Source: Lepus europaeus | Lineage: Eukaryota > Chordata > Mammalia > Lagomorpha > Leporidae | NCBI RefSeq assembly: GCF_033115175.1 | Contig: NC_084828.1 | Coordinates: 36,020,388-36,084,387 of the forward strand | DNA length: 64,000 nucleotides | Reading direction: 5' to 3' | In this document: positions 59,856 through 64,000 of the stretch, in pieces | How the letters are laid out: each line of letters opens with the position of its first letter | How positions within the stretch are numbered: position 1 is the first letter of the stretch | Notes under the pieces: generated by a model | Database searches by the model: none | What the model saw: the letters and a program-made list of their open reading frames with translations, nothing else | Told to the model about the DNA's origin: nothing | Program-made: the position numbers and the translations under genes

Positions 59856-61692
59856 TAGTTTTAGTCATTTCTCCATTTTATCTATTTTTTCAGCTTAGAA
59901 AAAATAATTTCTGGCTTTTAAACTGCAGAATGTATTGTGATAACTTTGCATGATCATTTGTATGAAATGAAAAATGAAGAATCCAAATAATATTTGTTGT
60001 GAACTTTTTGGTTTTACAAATGTTTCAATATATGTCCTTGGTATTTCTGAAATTAAAAAAAAAACTTCTGTGCTTCATTATTCAATTTATAGTTATTATC
60101 CAAGGATTACCTAGAATTTAATTATTAAATACAGTGAAATAAGTACAGCAGAATGCAGGGCCATAAATGTAGGTAACAATTTTTAAGGATAGTGCAGTTT
60201 ATAACTGTGATGCTATATTCTTTAACTTGGCATGTGTACATTAATTTAAAGCACTCTTTCAAAGCACTGTGCAATGCCAGACTCCCCTGCAAACACGTAT
60301 AAATAAGAGATGGCAAGATCTACACAAAGCTGTAGGCCAGATTTTTCTCCCTGATGCATTCAAGCTAGATGTGTTTACATCCAGACATAATGTTTAGTCA
60401 GTTCTCCAGTTAGAAGCACTCTCTTCAAGATCATAAAAACTGATAAAACAGCAATAAAACTTGTACAATGCCATCACAGGGGGTCCCATAAATGCACCAT
60501 TGCTAGTAGAGTTTGGGGGATTTGCACCTAGTGTTTGTCCCTTTACAGATGCAACCATGCACAAAGCCACTGTAATAACCCCTAAAAATCAGATAATATT
60601 CTGACAGCTCAGTTTCACTGACAAAAGAGTCCTGGGCAGATGCCAGAGGGCCCAGGTGCCCTGTGTCATGCCAGTATTTAATGTGGTCTAATATTAGATA
60701 GATGCTGGTGAGAGCAAACTACTCAGAATACAGTACAGATAACAGCATGGACAGCCACTCATTGCAAAATTACTTGTGCTCATCATGCTGTGAGCTTTGT
60801 ATTAAATTTTTCTGTCAAGTGGCAGAAATCACAGGGAGAAGCACCTCAGAAAGCCCTCCTTGTAACCTTGGATAAGGATCTATAATATTGGGCTTTCATA
60901 TGATAATGGCAAATAATGCCCTCTTTGAAAAATTGCTGACTGGTAATGAAAGTCCTAATCAGATTGTGGACGCCCAGGACCAGGAGGTGGGGAAACTCTG
61001 CCAGTGACACTCTTGTTCCCCACCCCATTAGCAAACTTGGAAAACTTGACAAGAAGGGTGAGTCTGAGAGAATTTATCTTACATGAATTTCCAACGGAGC
61101 CTGTGGGGTTGCTTTATAAAATGAGAAGGTGACGGTTTAATAAATGCTGGGCCACCGGAGGCACTTTCATTAAAGGCTTTCTCTAGGCAACATCAGGGTG
61201 TTTGGGTTGCCCTCCCATGCTCCCCGGGGAAACACAAGCACTACCTCTGTGAGCGTTGGCATTGCGTGTGAAGGCATGAAGAAAGGTGATTCAATTTGCC
61301 TTTCAGGGCACCAGATAACACCACTCCAGCTAGAATTAACATTCCAACAAGTTTAGTAACTTCAATTTGCATGCAAAATTGCAAAAAAATGAGGACACTT
61401 GGGAGGAAAAATCTGTTGAAAGTTATTCCTATCCCATTCCTCTACAGCCATGTCCATTTGCTTCAAACTCTACAGTAGCCTTTCAACAACAGTAGAGGTG
61501 CACAGTGTTTGTAAATAAACTGCAAGGACTCAAGATGTTTGACAAGATGTGGAAGTCGATCTCTTCTGTAAGGCACATGACAGTGAAAATGAATTTTTAG
61601 TGTAATTTCTAACGTCAGTGGGTGCATTTTCTGGAGAGGCAGGGCACACAGGCGAGATTCATAGATGCTTTCATCCGTTTCAGCGGACTTAC
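59856..61692. other. Repeat-free intronic block next to the ROBO1 exon
   Basis: Over 1.8 kb without a recognisable SINE, LINE or LTR, directly after the 61693-61845 exon in gene order. It may hold conserved splicing or enhancer sequence; I see no specific motif. Confidence 0.45.
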
Positions 61693-61845
61693 CATCTGTG
61701 TAGGCTTCTCTGCGCAGATGTCCTGGCTGGTGTTTCTGTTTCTTGGCCGGTCTGGCTTTCTGCACTACAGCAGCACTCACGTTGCTGTCGGTAGACACAG
61801 GACTGGTAGGCCGCGGGCACTGAGATGCGTGAAAATGGCGGCGGC
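61693..61845 (-). CDS. ROBO1: ROBO1 exon, cytoplasmic tail
   Basis: This 153-bp exon is bounded by an acceptor (CTTACCTCAG before 61845) and the donor GTAAGTCC. It starts with the last two bases of a Gly codon, encodes 50 full codons and gives one base to a split Asp codon. [20 protein letters not shown] and [14 protein letters not shown] are characteristic ROBO1 residues. The segment is basic and belongs to the intracellular region downstream of the CC3 proline motif. Phases match the next exon exactly. The preceding exon is not in the window. No defect seen. Confidence 0.97.
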
Positions 61846-62017
61846 CTGAGGTAAGAACAAACAGCAGAGCCAAACTCAGCAGTGAATCTTAACCACCACG
61901 GGAACAACGAAAAACATTAAAACCGGCACCATCTTTATGAAAAAGAAACTAATCAAATCTAGCAAAGAATAGGCTCCTGGTTAATGTGCTTATCAATCTA
62001 TCCGCCAAAGAAAATAC

Positions 62018-62038
62018 CAAAACAAAACAAAACAAAAC
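62018..62038. repeat. (AAAAC)n microsatellite
   Basis: Four units of AAAAC. Confidence 0.9.
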
Positions 62039-62441
62039 GTTTTCAGGCTTTTTCTTTAAATATCACAGTAAAGTTCTGAAATCTGTTCTTTCAAAATTAA
62101 TTATACCTATTTATTAAAGAGAAACACTCTCAACTATGTTTGCAACTAGTTTCACTGAAATGCTATTCCTGAACAAAACTATGAATCCACTCTTCGCATA
62201 ACGCATTCAACGTTTATTGCTTTCTCTAGAGAAGCAAGAACCAGAGTGCTGCAGAAATGTGTGTTGTAAGAATAAAAGTACTAATCATATTCCTGTTTTA
62301 ATTAAATATGTATTTGTGGCATTCTTTGAAGGCAGACTCTTCATATCGTAATATCTTCTGTTCAGCTGGTCCTAAATCGATCGAGGTCACATATCTGGCT
62401 TTCCACACATTACCTGCCCCCTTTTTCTATCTCAAGGTTTT

Positions 62442-62760
62442 TTAAGGTGCTGAATATCTGGGCAACCTCTTGAAGACTTTTGTTCTTTTTGGTAGTGGTA
62501 GAGGTAGTTTGAGGTTATTTGCATTTACAGGTGCAATATCCCCAGGTACAAGTGCTTTCAGCCATGGGACATCGACTTCAGCACTCTCAATTTCTCTAGT
62601 CATCTCACATAGATGCTGTGTTACAACAGGTGCAATCAACATATTAACTCCCTAGTGGCACTGATCTTCTGCTTGACCTTTATTGTTTGCATTTCTAGCA
62701 AATTCAGGCACAAATCCAGAACCTTCTATTACTCTACCAGGAACTTCAAATTAAAGCTAG
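62442..62760 (-). pseudogene. Unidentified coding-like segment, possibly a processed pseudogene
   Basis: Sixty-six open codons (62442-62642) have the amino-acid usage of a real protein: EMTREIESAEVDVPWLKALV, then DIAPVNANNLKLPLPLPKR. Upstream, beyond a stop, GFVPEFARNANNKGQAEDQ reads in a related way, as if one old coding sequence continued. I do not recognise the parent. No splice sites or poly(A) tail are evident, so the retrocopy reading is a guess. Confidence 0.35.
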
Positions 62761-63584
62761 ACTACATGTCTTTTGTCTGTAACTAGGAGAAGCCACATAT
62801 AGTGAAATCAACACGCTTAAAGACACTAACTGAAGCATATTAAATAACAGACATTAATGCAGCCAAGCGAGAAGCAATGTGATTGGATTATTCATTCATA
62901 TTAACTTCAAGTCACATGATAGTACCATTATTTCCTGAAAAAAAAACAGGCAGAGGCCAATGCATGTTCAGTTCATTATAATTATGAGTCAAAGAAAAAC
63001 CAGAAGCGCCACTAAATTACAATATAATAAAATATTAAACCAAACTCTCCTTAGCTATGATGGAGACTATTAGGATTAAAGTTACATGTCCATGAAAACA
63101 GAGAATTAGGGCTGAGACTGAACCCATTTTTCATTCTATTGTGTAAGATCATCTACTGTTCATAGACCCTGAGGCATAAGGGCATTTACAGATGAATTTT
63201 CAATGTTATTTCTATGTTTCGTTGGTTTAATGAACTGAAACATACCCTAAAGTGCAATCTGAATGCAATGGTTTGAGATGCTTAATTTCATTTACTTATT
63301 TTTATTTCATGGAAGATGAAAAAATAAGATACAAATGTTATATAGAAAGCTAGATATTCTTTATCTATTAAAATATAATTTAGTTTGCATATTTTATTAC
63401 ATTTACTAGCTACTGCAGAAAAGGATACTGGGTTGAATTTCATAAAATGTAGACCTGGCTAAAATAAATAATATACTTTATAGAAATAAGTTTAGAGATT
63501 GTAGATATATTTTCCTGAAAAACATTCTTGAGAAATAATATATAGAGATGACTTCATGAGTTACATTATTTCTGGATATATTCT
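62761..63584. other. Intronic stretch, nothing recognised
   Basis: AT-rich intron sequence without a nameable element. Confidence 0.4.
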
Positions 63585-63889
63585 CTTTTGAAAGGCAGAG
63601 GGAGAGCCAAATAGAGGTCTCACATCCCACTGGTTCATTTCCCAAATGCCCACAGCAATCTGAGATGGGCCAGACCAAACCTGGGACTCAGGAACCCAAT
63701 CTGGGTCTCCCACACGGGAGGTCCTTGTGCCATCATCTGCTGCCTCACAGGGCGCACAGTAGCAGAAAACTGGAATCAGGAGGGAGCCGGGGCTTCAGAG
63801 TGCAGTCAGGACTTGCACTGAAGCACTCCAAAACGGGATGCAGGTGTCCCAGGTGGCCTCTTAACCACTCGGCCAAATGCCTGCTCCTC
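63585..63889 (-). mobile_element. C-type SINE, old copy
   Basis: TTTTGAAAGGCAGAGGGAGA, body, and TCGGCCAAATGCCTGCTCC end. Target duplication GGATATATTCT (63574-63584), GGAATATATTCT from 63890. Confidence 0.82.
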
Positions 63890-63926
63890 GGAATATATTC
63901 TTCACTAGTAGAAAATAACCAATCCT

Positions 63927-64000
63927 GGGGCCAGCGCTGTGGCGCAGTAGGTTAATCCTCCGCCTGCAGTGCCGGCATCCCATATGGGTGCCGGTTCTAG
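63927..64000 (+). mobile_element. C-type SINE, cut by the window edge
   Basis: GGGGCCAGCGCTGTGGCGCA head and CCGGCATCCCATATGGGTGC; the rest lies outside. Confidence 0.95.

Larger units (their letters stand above)
61846..64000 (-). other. ROBO1: ROBO1 intron, continues beyond the window
   Basis: Upstream of the last exon seen. It contains an AAAAC array (62018-62038), an unidentified coding-like segment (62442-62760), and two SINEs near the edge. No further ROBO1 exon could be found. Confidence 0.8.

Overview
The window is mammalian nuclear DNA from a lagomorph, most likely the European rabbit (Oryctolagus cuniculus). About forty tRNA-derived C-type SINEs are scattered on both strands, together with rabbit-type LINE-1 3' ends, MaLR-like and other LTRs, and a MIR. 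This repeat mix is typical of rabbit. Nothing prokaryotic or plasmid-like is present.

One real protein-coding gene is visible: the 3' end of ROBO1, the SLIT receptor of axon guidance, on the minus strand. Four coding exons can be placed to the base: 61693-61845, 50565-50873, 42489-42685 and the last coding piece 41229-41243 (four residues plus stop). Splice sites and phases agree throughout. The 3' UTR follows from 41228 down to about 39.58 kb, where an ATTAAA signal is followed by GT-rich sequence. It carries a perfect 8-mer site for miR-218 and one for miR-29. The previous ROBO1 exon lies beyond the right edge.

From 1 to about 39.5 kb the window is downstream intergenic DNA (in human, ROBO1 borders a large gene desert). 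It holds SINEs, a solo LTR with a 6-bp target duplication (901-1303), MaLR-like LTRs, an RPS15A processed pseudogene (8721-9200), a young 5'-truncated L1 (10135-11301), and a decayed class I endogenous retrovirus with a 5' LTR, primer-binding site and gag/pro remnants (about 20.2-23.5 kb). A second LTR-like block near 24.1-24.6 kb contains two abutting UUCG-tetraloop hairpins.

The ROBO1 introns hold most of the remaining structure. The 7.9-kb intron has an L1 5' half (5' UTR, ORF1, start of ORF2) in the same orientation as the gene, fused to a SINE head. It also has a G-quadruplex motif on the transcribed-RNA-like strand. The 10.8-kb intron has an old L1 3' end, about 200 bp of unique DNA and a SINE, all enclosed by one target duplication, as expected for an L1 3' transduction. 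I did not find an obviously new biological system. The most unusual items are the twin UUCG hairpins, the 3' transduction, and a SINE with a duplicated tail at a target site used twice.
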